From positions 8,200-72,199 of the forward strand of contig CAZCTN010000013.1 of assembly GCA_964501655.1 (NCBI GenBank): 64,000 nucleotides of DNA. The letters run 5' to 3'. This document shows positions 63,078-64,000 of this stretch, piece after piece (the stretch's first letter is position 1; each line of letters starts with the position of its first letter). Source of the DNA: JAAYJK01 sp964501655. Its GTDB lineage: Bacteria; Bacillota; Syntrophomonadia; Syntrophomonadales; Syntrophomonadaceae. A program made the position numbers and the translations under genes. The notes under the pieces are model-generated. The model was not told the origin of the DNA, did not search any database, and saw nothing but the letters and a program-made list of their open reading frames with translations.

Positions 63078-63330
63078 TCAATATCCGCGATAAACAAGAA
63101 AGCAAGGGGGCAGACCATCACCATTTTCCGCTGCATACTGCAAGATGCCAGTACATAGGAATAGGCTTTCTTTTCTTCATCTGCCCTTACTTGGACATAC
63201 TTGTATTAATTGTTAATCCGATCATTTTTAAGGGTTTGTTAGACTCGTTATTGTTATTTTTCATTATACCCAATATGCTCATTATAGAAAGTGCTTGCTC
63301 ACTAAATTGAAATTTGTCGGTCTTATACTG

Positions 63331-63681
63331 TTAAATGATTACTTCACCTAAGATTTTATCATGCGGAACAATCAAGCACTTTTCTATCGCTTTCCAATGA
63401 GTTTCATACAACTGTTTTTGAGCTTTACCATAATTTTTATCTGTATCGAATTCCGAGTAGAGTGCATAGCGAACACATTTTACAATACGAGTAAGTTTGT
63501 CAGGTTGAAGCCCCTCCTTAATAGTATTCATATCCCTAATATAGTGCGAACGCTGTAAAAATCGAAGAGATTGACAACCGTCTATTCCTTTCATCATTTG
63601 AACAGCATCTTTCATAATAGCTTCAAACTCATTCGTCTTATCTGGCTTTACCTGATAAATACTAATTTCCGAAAATGACAT
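63331..63681 (-). CDS. Antibiotic-biosynthesis-monooxygenase-like (dimeric alpha/beta barrel) protein
   Basis: 116 residues. The fold pattern SFSEISIYQVKPDKTNEFE ... IDGCQSLRFLQRSH is that of ABM-type small enzymes and haem-binding stress proteins. GGAGG lies seven bases before the ATG at 63681; a longer frame upstream overlaps the DUF3427-like gene. Role unknown; many family members are oxygenases or have only structural homology. Confidence 0.7.
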   Translation of the reverse strand: MSFSEISIYQVKPDKTNEFEAIMKDAVQMMKGIDGCQSLRFLQRSHYIRDMNTIKEGLQPDKLTRIVKCVRYALYSEFDTDKNYGKAQKQLYETHWKAIEKCLIVPHDKILGEVII

Positions 63682-63764
63682 CGTCCTACCTCCTCTAAAT
63701 CTGCGTGTCCATATTACATCATTTATCGGTAAATAAATCCATAACAATACGATATAGTAATAAC

Positions 63765-64000
63765 TCACACCGTCACTGCCTCTTTCAGCACAAACCCCGG
63801 CATGAGCTCGTGCATTTTCCAGACAATACTTATCGGGGCAGAGCCGTAATGGCTCACATAATCTGCTAAACCAATGCATGTGTAGGGAACCGCTGTCTGT
63901 CCGTCCTTTTTATAATCCCGCACGAAAATAAGCACCCGGTTGCCATTGTTTTGTTGATTAATGTATCTTTGCCCGGTAGCCGATCCTACACTGGTTATGC
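63765..64000 (-). CDS. DUF3427-like C-terminal domain, gene cut by the window edge
   Basis: The minus strand reads open from the right edge to a TGA at 63765-63767, giving 77 residues. They match the end of DUF3427: GQRYINQQNNGNRVLIF, FVRDYKK, YTCIGLADYVSHYGSAPISI and VWKMHELMPG. DUF3427 occurs at the C-terminus of superfamily II helicases and some DNA-defence proteins, or as a short stand-alone protein. The N-terminal part lies beyond the window. Confidence 0.75.
   Translation of the reverse strand, partial: ITSVGSATGQRYINQQNNGNRVLIFVRDYKKDGQTAVPYTCIGLADYVSHYGSAPISIVWKMHELMPGFVLKEAVTV

Overview
This is a 64 kb stretch of a Gram-positive, strictly anaerobic-type genome. Clostridial features are the AGGAGG ribosome sites, frequent TTG and GTG starts, a T-box leader, class I hybrid-cluster protein, four-subunit ferredoxin-dependent 2-oxoacid oxidoreductase, several acyl-CoA dehydrogenases and a Tn1549-type conjugative-element remnant. 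The mix of acyl-CoA ligase, three acyl-CoA dehydrogenases, a MaoC-like hotdog protein and sigma-54 control suggests a fatty-acid-oxidising syntroph (Syntrophomonas-like). That assignment is inference; no rRNA or other marker gene is present.

Layout. 0.1-6.2 kb: an alpha/beta hydrolase, then a divergent acyl-CoA ligase / acyl-CoA dehydrogenase pair. Each has a near-perfect sigma-54 promoter facing away from a shared inverted repeat, and a PAS-AAA+ sigma-54 activator follows. 6.5-12.2 kb: a heterodimeric ABC exporter preceded by a tandem nitrilase-fold protein. 12.5-14.3 kb: ECF sigma factor, anti-sigma-like protein and a small secreted protein. 14.4-18.8 kb: an Fe3+-type ABC importer and a PHP-family phosphoesterase. 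18.8-24.2 kb: a decayed conjugative element around an intact TetR plus ABC-2 efflux cassette. 24.4-31.2 kb: MaoC-like protein, acyl-CoA dehydrogenase, a secreted Fn3/stalk protein, two paralogous lipoproteins and small membrane proteins.

31.4-41.8 kb: a large STAND/TPR/BTAD regulator, divergent from a seven-gene cluster. The cluster holds a CUT2-type ABC importer, a divergent pseudouridine-phosphate-glycosidase-like protein, a PfkB kinase and two MtaA-like (UroD fold) methyltransferases. I know of no described pathway with this gene set, and it is the best candidate for a new catabolic system here. 41.9-48 kb: acyl-CoA dehydrogenase, a secreted cysteine protease pair, an MBL hydrolase, small membrane proteins (one apparently frameshifted) and a possible structured RNA.

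48-55 kb: a porCDAB operon followed by a CbiT-like gene, under a T-box whose specifier reads as AUC (isoleucine), with a Crp-like palindrome over its promoter. A Crp/Fnr regulator and divergent hcp follow. 55.2-59.4 kb: a TetR-linked set of membrane proteins and a serine beta-lactamase-like hydrolase that share a very long palindromic operator. 59.7-63.1 kb: TetR plus a rifampin-phosphotransferase-like enzyme. The right edge cuts a gene ending in a DUF3427-like domain.

Cross-cutting signals: an 82-84 nt upstream element with apparent covariation precedes two secreted-protein loci 31 kb apart, and a GGGAC-type hairpin family recurs at four or more gene ends. No tRNA, rRNA, complete insertion sequence or CRISPR array was seen.
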